Made by a program: the position numbers and the translations under genes. This document shows, in pieces, positions 15,835 through 23,483 of a stretch of 25,543 bases of DNA. This DNA is from JBGPLH01 sp041486365 [NCBI: Thermodesulfobacteriota bacterium] (lineage in GTDB: Bacteria; JAUYMQ01), in NCBI GenBank assembly GCA_041486365.1, contig JBGPLH010000002.1, positions 1-25,543 of the forward strand, read 5' to 3'. The notes under the pieces are model-generated. The model was not told where the DNA came from and made no database searches. It saw only the letters and a list, made by a program, of their open reading frames with translations. The stretch's first letter is position 1, and every line of letters begins with the position of its first letter.

Positions 15835-16764
15835 GTGAATCCGACCTGTAACTCCATGATCGCGTCGCGCGTGATCGCCCTCGCTCTGATCGCATCGCTC
15901 GGCGCCGGCTGCGCGCTCACCGTCGAGCAGGAACGGGGCCTCGGCGACCAGTTCTTCCGGCAGATCGAAAGCCAGAAGCACCTCGTGCGCGATCCCGTCG
16001 TCGTCTCCTACGTACGAGGAATCGGCGCACGGCTGGCCGCCGCGGCCGGGCCCCAGCCCTTCCCGATCACCTGGAACGTCCTCGTCGACAAGGAGGTAAA
16101 CGCCTTCGCCGGCCCGGGGGGCTACGTCTACGTCAACACCGGGCTCATCACGCGCGCGCGCAACGTGTCGGAGCTCGCCGCCGTGATGGCGCACGAGCTC
16201 TCCCACGTGACGCTCCGGCACGTGTCCGGGGCCGTCGCGCGGCAGCAGCAGGCGGCCATCGTCGGCGCCGGGATCGCGGCGGCGACCAACAGCGAGGCCT
16301 GGGGACAGGTGGCGAGCACCGGGGCGGGCGTTTGGAACCTGCGCTACGATCGGACGGCGGAACGGCAGGCCGACCGGAACGGGGTGGCCCTGATGCAGCG
16401 GGCCGGCTACGATCCCAACGGTATGGTCACGATGTTCCAGCTCCTCATCCAGACGGGAAGCTCCGGCGGCGGCGGTTTCCTGTCGTCCCACCCGGGCGTC
16501 GGGGAGCGGATCCGGTACATCCAGAGCGATATTGCCGCCCTGCCGCCCGGCCCGAGGCTGATTCGCAACGACGGCCGACTCGGGACCATCCAGTCCCGGC
16601 TGCGCGCCGATCTCGGGGCCGCGGGCTTCGGAAGCGTCTGGAACGGCTCCTCCCCGGACGGCTCGACGGGCGATACCTACCGCATCGGCGGCGCGGAGGG
16701 CGGTAGGCTCGATCCCAACGGTTACCCGGAGGACCCCGGGGCCTACAACAGGTACGGACGATGA
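15835..16764 (+). CDS. M48-family metalloprotease, probable lipoprotein
   Basis: This 309-residue protein is a zinc peptidase of family M48 (BepA/LoiP/YggG-like), which degrades or helps fold outer-membrane and envelope proteins. A hydrophobic signal (residues 9-25) ends in LGAGC, a lipobox in the broad sense, so Cys26 may be lipidated. The zinc site is HELSH at 120-124 with the third ligand Glu176 in AERQAD. NAFAGPGGYVYVNTGL (89-104) is also a family hallmark. The C-terminal 60 residues are Gly-rich and look disordered. The start is a GTG with AGGAG at 15824-15828, six bases upstream; an ATG at 15856 lacks such a site. The gene's stop overlaps the next start (ATGA). Confidence 0.92.
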   Translation: MNPTCNSMIASRVIALALIASLGAGCALTVEQERGLGDQFFRQIESQKHLVRDPVVVSYVRGIGARLAAAAGPQPFPITWNVLVDKEVNAFAGPGGYVYVNTGLITRARNVSELAAVMAHELSHVTLRHVSGAVARQQQAAIVGAGIAAATNSEAWGQVASTGAGVWNLRYDRTAERQADRNGVALMQRAGYDPNGMVTMFQLLIQTGSSGGGGFLSSHPGVGERIRYIQSDIAALPPGPRLIRNDGRLGTIQSRLRADLGAAGFGSVWNGSSPDGSTGDTYRIGGAEGGRLDPNGYPEDPGAYNRYGR

Positions 16765-17012
16765 ACGGGCTCGGGCCGGCGGGGAAGAAGCTCTTGCGCA
16801 ACGTCGGGGGCTCCGTTCTGATCGTCCTCGGCGTGGCCGGCCTCTTCCTTCCCTTCCTCCAGGGCGTCCTCCTGATCCTCGCGGGTGTCGCCATGCTCGA
16901 CTTCGAGGGGAAGCAGGAGATGATCGAGCGCCTCCGGGAGAGCTCCTTCGGGCGGCGCGTGCTCGGGTGGTGGCATCGCGTTCGCGCGCGCCGTGGCGGC
17001 CGGGCCGGCTGA
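16761..17012 (+). CDS. Small membrane protein, PGPGW-like (83 aa)
   Basis: The 83 residues have a short basic N-terminus and two close hydrophobic stretches, SVLIVLGVAGLFLPFL (18-33) and GVLLILAGVAMLDFE (35-49). The very basic amphipathic tail contains RRVLGWWHRVRARR. The pattern hydrophobic-LPxxxG-hydrophobic-(D/E)FE resembles the PGPGW family of short membrane proteins, but the PGPG itself is replaced by PFLQ, so the assignment is tentative. The ATG overlaps the stop of the M48 gene by four bases, indicating translational coupling. It may anchor or regulate the proteases on either side, which is inference. Confidence 0.75.
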   Translation: MNGLGPAGKKLLRNVGGSVLIVLGVAGLFLPFLQGVLLILAGVAMLDFEGKQEMIERLRESSFGRRVLGWWHRVRARRGGRAG

Positions 17013-17046
17013 GCCCCGCGGCGCGTCCCCGGTTCCCGGGATCCCC

Positions 17047-18765
17047 ATGTCCGGACTCATCGACTTCCTGAGCTGGCTCGTCGCCCACGTCCGTCTGGCC
17101 GTCCGCGCCGTGCTCCGCCGGATCCTTCCGTTGCCGCGCGGCGAGGTCCTGCAGTTGCGGCTGGAAGGAGGGCTCACCGAGGGACTTCCACCCCCCGCCT
17201 GGTTCGGCTTCCGCTTTGAACGCCGGCAGTACCTCCTGCATGTGCTCGAATGCCTCGACCGCGCGGCCCGGGATCCGCGTCTCGAGGCCATCTGGATTAC
17301 GATCGATCGCCTCGAAGCGGGCTGGTCCGTCCTCCAGACGCTGCGCGAGGCGATCCTCGCCGCGCGCCGGTGCGGCAAGCGGGTGATCGTCTTCTTCGAG
17401 GAGGCGGGCAACGGGACCGCCTTTCTCGCCAGCGCCGCCGACGTGATCGCCATGGCCCCCCCGGGGTCCCTGAACCTCACCGGCCTGCGCGCCGAGGTGC
17501 TGTTCTTCCGAGGCGCCCTCGACCGGGCGCGCGTGGAGCCGGAGATCGTCCACCTCGGTGAGTACAAGTCGGCCGCCGAGCCCTTCACGCGCACGTCGCT
17601 CTCCCCCGAGGCCCGCGAGGCGCTCGAGTCGATCCTCGACGACCTCTACGATCAGCTCGTCTCCGCCGTCGCGGAGGGGCGCAGCCTCACGCCCGAGCGC
17701 GTGCGGGATCTCATCGACGCCGGCCCCTACCGCGCGCCGGCCGCCAGGGAGGCGGGCCTCGTGGACGAGGTCTGCTACGAGGATGAGCTCGAGGACAAGC
17801 TCCCCGGTCTCCTCGGCCGTCCCGATTCCAAGCCGGCCGTTATCCCCTTGGGGCCCTGGCTCCGGGCCGCGCGACGCATGCCGCCCCCGCCGGGGACCCG
17901 CGTGCCGCCGCCGCGGATCGCGCTGCTGGTGGCGGAAGGATTCATCCGCTCGGGGCGGACGCGCCCCTTCCCGCCGAGCCGCGCCGTGGCGTCCGCGAGC
18001 TTCGTGGAGGCCCTGCGCCATGCGCGCGAGGACCCCCGTGTCCAGGCGATCGTGCTGCGCATCGACAGTCCGGGCGGCTCCGGCCTGGCGAGCGACGTGA
18101 TCTGGCGGGAGGTGCGACTGGCACGGGAGAAGAAGCCTCTCGTCGTGTCGATGGGCGACGTGGCCGCCTCGGGCGGCTACTACCTCGCGATGGGCGCCGA
18201 CTGGATCGTGGCCGAGCCCGCCACGCTCACCGGGTCGATCGGCGTGATCGCGGGAAAGGTGAACCTGCGGGGGCTCTACGATCTCCTGGGCCTCTCCAAG
18301 GAGGCCATCGACCGCGGCGAGCGGGCCGGCGCGCACAGCGATTATCGCCCCTTCACGGAGGCCGAGCGGCGCAAGCTCCAGGAGGACATCCGCGCGGCCT
18401 ATGACGACTTCGTCGCGAAGGCGGCATCCTGTCGCAACCTCCGGGTGGAGGAGCTGGACAAGGCGGCGCGTGGTCGCGTCTGGACGGGTCGCCAGGCGCT
18501 GGGGCTGCGCCTCGTGGATGAGCTGGGCGGCATTCGCGCGGCCATCGCCGCCGCCAAGCGACGAGGGGGCATTCCCTTCGCCCAACCGGTGCGGCTCGAT
18601 GTCTACCCCCGGGCCGTTCCCTCGCCTCTCGATCTCCTCGCGCGAAGCCCCCTACGCGGGATCCCCCGCGGCGCGCAGGACGCGCTCGCCCTCCTGGGTG
18701 CGGTCGTGCCCCTGCGCGAGGGGGAGCCGCTCGCCCTCTGGCCCTTCATGCTGAAGATCCGCTGA
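17047..18765 (+). CDS. sppA: Signal peptide peptidase SppA, long (67K) type
   Basis: This 572-residue protein has the tandem-domain architecture of the long SppA, a serine peptidase that degrades cleaved signal peptides at the cytoplasmic membrane. The catalytic dyad is split as in E. coli: Lys174 in GEYKSAAEPF of the N-terminal half, and Ser375 in MGDVAASGGYYLA of the C-terminal half. IDSPGGSG (339-346) and TGSIGVIAG follow the family. The N-terminus (SGLIDFLSWLVAHVRLAVRA) is amphipathic with an Arg and His in it, not a clean transmembrane anchor. The start at 17047 is where family similarity begins; a GTG at 16993 would add 18 residues and overlap the previous gene. Neither start has a strong ribosome-binding site. 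It is last in the operon. Confidence 0.93.
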   Translation: MSGLIDFLSWLVAHVRLAVRAVLRRILPLPRGEVLQLRLEGGLTEGLPPPAWFGFRFERRQYLLHVLECLDRAARDPRLEAIWITIDRLEAGWSVLQTLREAILAARRCGKRVIVFFEEAGNGTAFLASAADVIAMAPPGSLNLTGLRAEVLFFRGALDRARVEPEIVHLGEYKSAAEPFTRTSLSPEAREALESILDDLYDQLVSAVAEGRSLTPERVRDLIDAGPYRAPAAREAGLVDEVCYEDELEDKLPGLLGRPDSKPAVIPLGPWLRAARRMPPPPGTRVPPPRIALLVAEGFIRSGRTRPFPPSRAVASASFVEALRHAREDPRVQAIVLRIDSPGGSGLASDVIWREVRLAREKKPLVVSMGDVAASGGYYLAMGADWIVAEPATLTGSIGVIAGKVNLRGLYDLLGLSKEAIDRGERAGAHSDYRPFTEAERRKLQEDIRAAYDDFVAKAASCRNLRVEELDKAARGRVWTGRQALGLRLVDELGGIRAAIAAAKRRGGIPFAQPVRLDVYPRAVPSPLDLLARSPLRGIPRGAQDALALLGAVVPLREGEPLALWPFMLKIR

Positions 18766-18779
18766 ACGGCGCCCTCCCG

Positions 18780-18822
18780 CGGGCCCACGCGACTTGATGG
18801 GCCCGGGCGGACGTGCAAAACT
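18780..18822 (+). promoter_or_regulatory. Hairpin after sppA and weak candidate promoter for uvrA
   Basis: CGGGCCCA (18780-18787) pairs perfectly with TGGGCCCG (18798-18805), but no T-run follows, so termination is doubtful. Overlapping it, TTGATG (18794-18799) is followed after 17 nt by AAAACT (18817-18822) with TG just upstream. This gives a possible extended -10 promoter about 135 nt before the uvrA ATG. Confidence 0.3.
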
Positions 18823-18955
18823 GGCGGGTCGGGTCCGGGTGGGGCCGCGCGCCATGCACTGGGCGCACCTCCCGAACCGACGCCCTGCCGCCCGGCGCCC
18901 GGGCGCCTGCCCGGTCCCGCCGACGGTCCCCTGTTTCCCGGAGCCCTCCCGTTCC

Positions 18956-21865
18956 ATGCCCGCGACCCAGATCGAGATTCGAGGCGCGCGTCAGAACAAC
19001 CTGAAGAACGTGAGTCTCGACCTTCCCCTCGAGCGTTTCATCGTGGTGACGGGGCTCTCGGGATCGGGCAAGTCGTCGCTCGCGCTCGACACCCTCTTCG
19101 CGGAGGGGCAGCGCCGCTACATCGAGAGCCTGTCGACCTACGCGCGGCAGTTCCTCGATCGCATGCCCAAGCCCGACGTGGACGCGATCCGCAACATCCC
19201 GCCCGCCATCGCCATCGTCCAGCGCAACCCGGTGAAGACGAGCCGCTCGACCGTCGGAACGGCGACGGAGGTCTACGACTTCATGCGCCTGCTCTGGGCC
19301 AAGGTGGGGGAGATCGTCTGTCCCGACTGCGGCCGGAGGGTCGAGGCGGTGAGCTCGAGCGAAGCGTCGGCCCAGGCGGTCGCGGCCCACCCGGGCGCGC
19401 GGGCCTATGTCGTCTTCCCGCTTCCGGGCGCCGGTGCCGAGGTCCTCGCGGAGCTCCCCGCCCGCGGCTTCGTGCGCGCGCTCGCGGGGGGCCGCCCGTT
19501 TCGCCTGGGCGGCGACGCCGAGGGCGAGCCCGCCCACGCTTTGTCAGAGTCGGCCCTTGCTTCGCGCGGGACGGCATTGTCAGAGTCGGCCCTTGCTTCG
19601 CGCGGGACGGCATTGTCAGAGTCGGCCCTTGCTTCGCAAGGGACCTCCGGGGACGTCGCGCCGCCGGACGATTTCGCGGTGATCGTGGATCGGCTGGCGC
19701 TCACCGAAGAGGGCCGTGGCCGTCTGGCGGAGGCGATCGAGACGGCCTACCGGGAGGGAAACGGACTGGCGGAGGTGCGCGTCGTGGACGGCGGCACGCT
19801 CCGCTTCGTGCACGACCTTCGCTGCGCCGGATGCCGGCGGTCCTTCGAGGAGCCCGTCCCGCGCCTCTTCTCCTTCAACAACCCCTTCGGCGCCTGCCCC
19901 GATTGCAAGGGCTTCGGCAACATCCTTGCCTATGACGAGAACCTGATCGTCCCCAATCCCGCGCTCTCGCTCTCGCGCGGGGCCATCGATCCCTTCACGA
20001 AGCCGAGTCTCAAGCACTGGCAGAAGAGGCTCCTCGCGGCGGCGAAGCCGGCGGGCGTGGACGTCGCGCGCCCCTGGTCGAAGCTCGCGGCGAAGGATCG
20101 CGCCTGGGTGCTCGAAGGGGACCGCACGCGGACGGGGAAGACGCGGCGGGGCGGCTATCCCGGGGCCTTCGGCCTCTTCGAGAAGCTCGAGACGAAGCGC
20201 TACAGGCTCCACGTCCGGGTCTTTCTCTCGCGCTACAAGTCGCAGCGGCGCTGCGAGGCCTGCTGCGGCGGCCGGCTGCGCCCCGAGGCGGACTTCGTGA
20301 AGGTCGGGGGGCGCGGCATCGTGGCGGTGAGCGGGATGACCGTGCGGGACGCGCGGGCGTTCTTCGAGGACTTGCCGCTGGACGCGCAGCGGGCGGCCGT
20401 GGCGAAGGACGTGCTGAAGCAGATCCGCGAGCGGCTCGAGTTCATGGAGGAGGTGGGCCTCGCCTACCTGACCCTCGATCGACTCACGAAGACGCTCTCC
20501 GGGGGAGAGGCGCAGCGCATCCAGCTCGCCGGCCAGCTCGGCGCGCGCCTGGCGGGGACACTCTACGTGCTGGACGAGCCGAGCGTGGGACTGCACGCAC
20601 GGGACGCGCGGCGCCTCATCGAGATCCTTCACCGGCTGCGCGACAATGGAAACACGGTGCTCGTCGTGGAGCACGATCGGGAGATCATCGCGGAGGCGGA
20701 CCACGTGGTCGAGCTCGGCCCGCTGGCGGGGGAGCGGGGCGGCGAAGTGGTGTGGGAGGGAAGCCGGGAGGCCTTCGCGACCGCCGGCTCCCTGACGGCC
20801 CGCTACCTGCGCGGGGAGGTGCGCGTGTCGCCGCCCCGGGCCCGGCGCGGCGCCAACGGCAAGGCGCTCGTCCTCACCGGGGCGACCGAGCACAATCTGA
20901 AGGGGATCCCCCTGCGCGTGCCCCTCCGGCGGTTCGTGTGCGTCAGCGGGGTCTCGGGATCGGGGAAGAGCACCCTCGTCCACACCACGCTCGTGAACGC
21001 GCTGCTCCGGATCTTCAACCGCCGCGTGGCGGAGATCGGCAAGTTCGAGACCCTGCAGGGGGTCGAGCATCTCCGGGGGCTCGTGGTGCTGGACCAGGAC
21101 CCGATCGGGCGCACGCCACGCTCCAACCCGATCACCTATCTCAAAGCCTTCGACGACATCCGCAAACTCTTCGCCGCCGAGCCGCTCGCGCGCAGCCGCC
21201 GCTGGGGGCCCGGTCACTTCTCCTTCAACGTGCCGGGAGGCCGCTGCGAGTCCTGCGCCGGGGAGGGAGCCGTCCTGGTGGAGATGCACTTCCTCGCCGA
21301 CCTCTACGTCGAGTGCCAGGCCTGCCGCGGCCGGCGCTTCTCCGAAGCCACGCTGGAGGTGCGCCACCGGGGACTCGACATCCACGAAACGCTGCGGCTC
21401 ACGGCGCGCGAGGCGTCGGCGCAGTTCGCCGACCAGCCGAAGCTGCGCCGCACGCTCGCGCTCCTGGACGAGGTGGGGCTCGGGTACCTTCGCCTCGGGC
21501 AGCCCGCCACGACGCTCTCCGGCGGTGAGGCGCAGCGGCTCAAGATCGCATCGGAGCTCGCGCGAGCCCGCGCGCGGGACATCCTCTACGTGCTCGACGA
21601 GCCGACGACGGGCCTCCACATGGACGACGTGAGCCGGCTCCTGCGTGTGCTCCACCGCCTCGTCGACGCGGGGAACACGGTGGTCGTGATCGAGCACCAT
21701 CTCGACGTGATCCGCTCGGCCGACCACGTGATCGATCTGGGCCCGGAGGGCGGGGACGGCGGCGGCTGGATCGTCGCGGAGGGTCCGCCCGAGGCCATCG
21801 CGACGGCGCCGCAGTCGTTCACCGGCGCGTGTCTCCGCGAGGCCTTCGGGGAGAACCTCCGGTGA
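18956..21865 (+). CDS. uvrA: Excinuclease ABC subunit UvrA (divergent type)
   Basis: This 969-residue twin ABC ATPase scans DNA for damage and loads UvrB in nucleotide-excision repair. Walker A motifs are GLSGSGKSS (33-41) and GVSGSGKST (near 665). The two signatures are TLSGGEAQR near 513 and 853, each followed by LDEP. Zinc-module cysteines are present (CAGC and CPDC; CESC and CQAC). The strand after the first Walker box reads IVQRNPVKTSRSTVGT and the second half SNPITYLKAFDDI. These differ from the usual UvrA (QKTTSHNPRSTVGT, SNPATYTGVF) and recall UvrA paralogues often called UvrA2. Residues about 196-231 are three 12-residue repeats inserted in the region of the UvrB-binding domain. The start is placed where UvrA similarity begins; an in-frame ATG at 18794 is rejected. 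The stop overlaps trmB. Confidence 0.93.
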   Translation: MPATQIEIRGARQNNLKNVSLDLPLERFIVVTGLSGSGKSSLALDTLFAEGQRRYIESLSTYARQFLDRMPKPDVDAIRNIPPAIAIVQRNPVKTSRSTVGTATEVYDFMRLLWAKVGEIVCPDCGRRVEAVSSSEASAQAVAAHPGARAYVVFPLPGAGAEVLAELPARGFVRALAGGRPFRLGGDAEGEPAHALSESALASRGTALSESALASRGTALSESALASQGTSGDVAPPDDFAVIVDRLALTEEGRGRLAEAIETAYREGNGLAEVRVVDGGTLRFVHDLRCAGCRRSFEEPVPRLFSFNNPFGACPDCKGFGNILAYDENLIVPNPALSLSRGAIDPFTKPSLKHWQKRLLAAAKPAGVDVARPWSKLAAKDRAWVLEGDRTRTGKTRRGGYPGAFGLFEKLETKRYRLHVRVFLSRYKSQRRCEACCGGRLRPEADFVKVGGRGIVAVSGMTVRDARAFFEDLPLDAQRAAVAKDVLKQIRERLEFMEEVGLAYLTLDRLTKTLSGGEAQRIQLAGQLGARLAGTLYVLDEPSVGLHARDARRLIEILHRLRDNGNTVLVVEHDREIIAEADHVVELGPLAGERGGEVVWEGSREAFATAGSLTARYLRGEVRVSPPRARRGANGKALVLTGATEHNLKGIPLRVPLRRFVCVSGVSGSGKSTLVHTTLVNALLRIFNRRVAEIGKFETLQGVEHLRGLVVLDQDPIGRTPRSNPITYLKAFDDIRKLFAAEPLARSRRWGPGHFSFNVPGGRCESCAGEGAVLVEMHFLADLYVECQACRGRRFSEATLEVRHRGLDIHETLRLTAREASAQFADQPKLRRTLALLDEVGLGYLRLGQPATTLSGGEAQRLKIASELARARARDILYVLDEPTTGLHMDDVSRLLRVLHRLVDAGNTVVVIEHHLDVIRSADHVIDLGPEGGDGGGWIVAEGPPEAIATAPQSFTGACLREAFGENLR
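19541..19648 (+). repeat. Three in-frame 36-bp tandem repeats inside uvrA
   Basis: Units are 19541-19576, 19577-19612 and 19613-19648. The first two are identical; the third differs where CGCGGGACGGCA becomes CAAGGGACCTCC. Each encodes LSESALASRGTA or a close variant. Codons TTG, TCA, CTT and GCT stand out in this GC-rich gene. In unit 3 CCCTTGC and GCAAGGG form a perfect hairpin with a TTC loop. Confidence 0.95.
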
Positions 21866-22491
21866 GGAAGCGCAACCCCGCGACGGCGGCGGAGGGACAG
21901 CCGGAGCCCCTCGCCGGGGCCGTCTCCGAGACGCCCGACTGGAAGGCGATCTTCGGGCGGGGTGCGCCACTCGAGGTGGACATCGGATTCGGGAAGGGAG
22001 AGTTCCTGCTGGAGCTGTCGGTCCGCCACCCGGAGGTGGACTACGTCGGGATCGAGTACAGCCGGAAGCGGGCGCTGAAGCTCCGGGACAAGCTCGTACG
22101 GCTCGATCGGCGCAACGTGCGGCTGGTGTACGGAGACGCGTCCTTCCTCGTGCCGCACCTGTTCGGCCCGGGGTCGGTCCGGGCCTTCACCATCAACTTC
22201 CCCGACCCCTGGCCCAAGCGGCGGCACCATAAGCGGCGTCTGGTGAGCCGCGCGTTCGGAGAGACGCTCGCCCGAACGCTGGCCCCCGAGGGGACCATCA
22301 CGCTGGCCACCGACTTCCGACCCTACGCCGAGCAGATACTGGAGGAGCTGTCGGGGGTGCCGGGTCTTGTCCCGGAGTTCGGGGGGGGCTTTGCGGAGTC
22401 GCTGCCCGATAGGGTAGAAACAATGTACGAGCGGAAGTTCCGGGAAGAGGGGAGGACCAACCACTACCTCCGGTTCCGGCGCAAGGAGTAA
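21862..22491 (+). CDS. trmB: tRNA (guanine-N7)-methyltransferase TrmB
   Basis: This 209-residue SAM-dependent methyltransferase makes m7G46 in the variable loop of tRNAs. Visible motifs are the SAM-binding VDIGFGKGEFLLELS (39-53) and VGIEYSRKRALK (62-73). The family signature INFPDPWPKRRHHKRRLV (111-128) holds the catalytic Asp, followed by ATDFRPYAEQILEEL. Length fits the family (200-240), with about 20 poorly conserved N-terminal residues. The start is GTG at 21862 with GGGAGA at 21849-21854. It overlaps the uvrA stop by four bases (GTGA), so the two are coupled; a GTG at 21829 is possible but less well placed. Confidence 0.94.
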   Translation: MRKRNPATAAEGQPEPLAGAVSETPDWKAIFGRGAPLEVDIGFGKGEFLLELSVRHPEVDYVGIEYSRKRALKLRDKLVRLDRRNVRLVYGDASFLVPHLFGPGSVRAFTINFPDPWPKRRHHKRRLVSRAFGETLARTLAPEGTITLATDFRPYAEQILEELSGVPGLVPEFGGGFAESLPDRVETMYERKFREEGRTNHYLRFRRKE

Positions 22492-22546
22492 CCCGCGACG
22501 CGGGGTAGCCTTGCTCCGTCGCCATCTGAATTACGCGAAGAAGCTG

Positions 22547-22569
22547 TAGTATCTCCTGCACCTGCAGGA
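22547..22569 (+). promoter_or_regulatory. Candidate -10 box and palindromic operator before the PadR gene
   Basis: TAGTAT at 22547-22552 could be a -10 (no good -35). Directly after it, TCCTGCA (22554-22560) and TGCAGGA (22563-22569) form a perfect palindrome with a 2-nt spacer. Its right arm runs into the AGGAAGGAG ribosome-binding region. A dimeric regulator bound here, or the equivalent RNA hairpin, would block expression of the PadR gene. The usual PadR operator (ATGT-N8-ACAT) is not seen. Confidence 0.45.
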
Positions 22570-22580
22570 AGGAGTCCAGG

Positions 22581-23168
22581 ATGTCTCTCAAGCAAGCGTT
22601 GCTCGGGCTGCTGTCGGAGGGCGAGGCCACTGGTTATGACCTCACCAAGATGTTCGAACTTTCGATGTCCCACTACTGGCACGCCGGGCACAGCCAGATT
22701 TATCCGCTCCTCGACCAGATGGAGAAGGACGGTCTGATCGCCTTCGAGCACGTCCTTCAGAAGGATAAACCCAACAAAAAGGTATACCGGATCACCGCCC
22801 GCGGGCAGGAGACCCTCGTCTCCTGGCTCAGGGTCCCACCGCCGCCCACGCGCTTCAAGGACGAGAGCCTGCTCAAGGTGCGATTCTTCCGGAACCTCCC
22901 CGAGGAGGACGCGATCGAGCTCCTGCGCGCCCTCCGGCGCGCGCACCAGGCGACGCTCGACGAGTACCGGAAGCTCGAGGCGACCTACTTCCCGAAGGTC
23001 GCCGACACGAACATGGATGGCCGCGCGAATCTCTACGGGTACTTCACCCTGCGGCGCGGGATGATGCTCGAGCAGGATTCTATCCGGTGGTGTCGCTGGG
23101 CGATCTCCCAGCTGCGCGGGCGGAAAAGAAAATCCCGCGGGACCGACGGCGACTCGGGGGGGCACTGA
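22581..23168 (+). CDS. PadR-family transcriptional regulator
   Basis: This 195-residue protein has the PadR winged helix in the first 80 residues: LKQALLGLLSEGEATGYDL, then HSQIYPLLDQMEKDGLIAFE (recognition helix and wing), then KKVYRITARGQETLVSWL. A C-terminal helical dimerisation domain (about 90-180) contains KVRFFRNLPEEDAIELLRAL. PadR regulators are usually repressors that release DNA on binding small phenolic or cationic ligands. None of the adjacent genes is an obvious target, but the palindrome at its own ribosome-binding site suggests autorepression. The gene appears monocistronic: GAAGGAG lies 8 nt before the ATG and a strong terminator follows. Confidence 0.92.
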   Translation: MSLKQALLGLLSEGEATGYDLTKMFELSMSHYWHAGHSQIYPLLDQMEKDGLIAFEHVLQKDKPNKKVYRITARGQETLVSWLRVPPPPTRFKDESLLKVRFFRNLPEEDAIELLRALRRAHQATLDEYRKLEATYFPKVADTNMDGRANLYGYFTLRRGMMLEQDSIRWCRWAISQLRGRKRKSRGTDGDSGGH

Positions 23169-23202
23169 TCCGATTCGCGCCCCGTCGATCGCGTCGCCCT
23201 TC

Positions 23203-23240
23203 GCGTCCGGACGTCATCCTGTCCGGGCGCTTGTTTTTTT
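23203..23240 (+). terminator. Rho-independent terminator after the PadR gene
   Basis: A 10-bp stem, GCGTCCGGAC (23203-23212) with GTCCGGGCGC (23221-23230) including one G-U pair, has an 8-nt loop and is followed by TTGTTTTTTT (23231-23240). Confidence 0.92.
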
Positions 23241-23263
23241 GGAGCACGAGCGCTTGAAATAAC

Positions 23264-23292
23264 TTGACAAGCGATCGGGCGGGGACTATGGA
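23264..23292 (+). promoter_or_regulatory. Candidate promoter for the small zinc-ribbon gene
   Basis: A perfect TTGACA at 23264-23269 is followed after 17 nt by TATGGA (23287-23292). The -10 is weak. GACTAT at 23284-23289 is an alternative with a short spacer. The promoter sits directly after the PadR terminator. Confidence 0.45.
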
Positions 23293-23483
23293 GGAGTGGT
23301 CTTTCCGCGCGAGGCCCCTTCGACGTCCCATCGATCTGCCGGGGCCGCCTCTCTTCGCATCTGTTTCAGCAACGTTCCGCAATAGATTCGCCGATCGCGT
23401 TTCGACACGACAGGGGCCCATCGTGACTCGATGTCATGGGTTACCGCTCTTATCGAGCTGTACCCGGGGGGGGACCGAGTTCG
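23293..23483 (+). other. Long leader before the 62-aa zinc-ribbon gene; no gene seen
   Basis: About 185 nt lie between the predicted transcription start and the zinc-ribbon ATG. The stretch is lower in GC than the genes around it, and it ends in a run of G (23466-23473) that serves as ribosome-binding site. I see no riboswitch consensus or convincing small gene. An open frame from 23264 has no protein-like character. Confidence 0.35.

Noticed and set aside
15460-18585. Very long open frame (about 1040 codons) on the minus strand opposite the acylphosphatase-sppA operon
   Set aside because: It is the antisense shadow of genes with intact motifs and GC-rich third positions. The translation is full of Arg, Pro, Gly and His with no family resemblance. 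The same holds for the long opposite-strand or alternative frames at 9982-11643, 12694-15246, 13001-15028 and 19616-21970.
18794-18955. 54-residue N-terminal extension of UvrA
   Set aside because: The extension has no UvrA similarity and would begin inside a hairpin and a candidate promoter; the family N-terminus begins at 18956.
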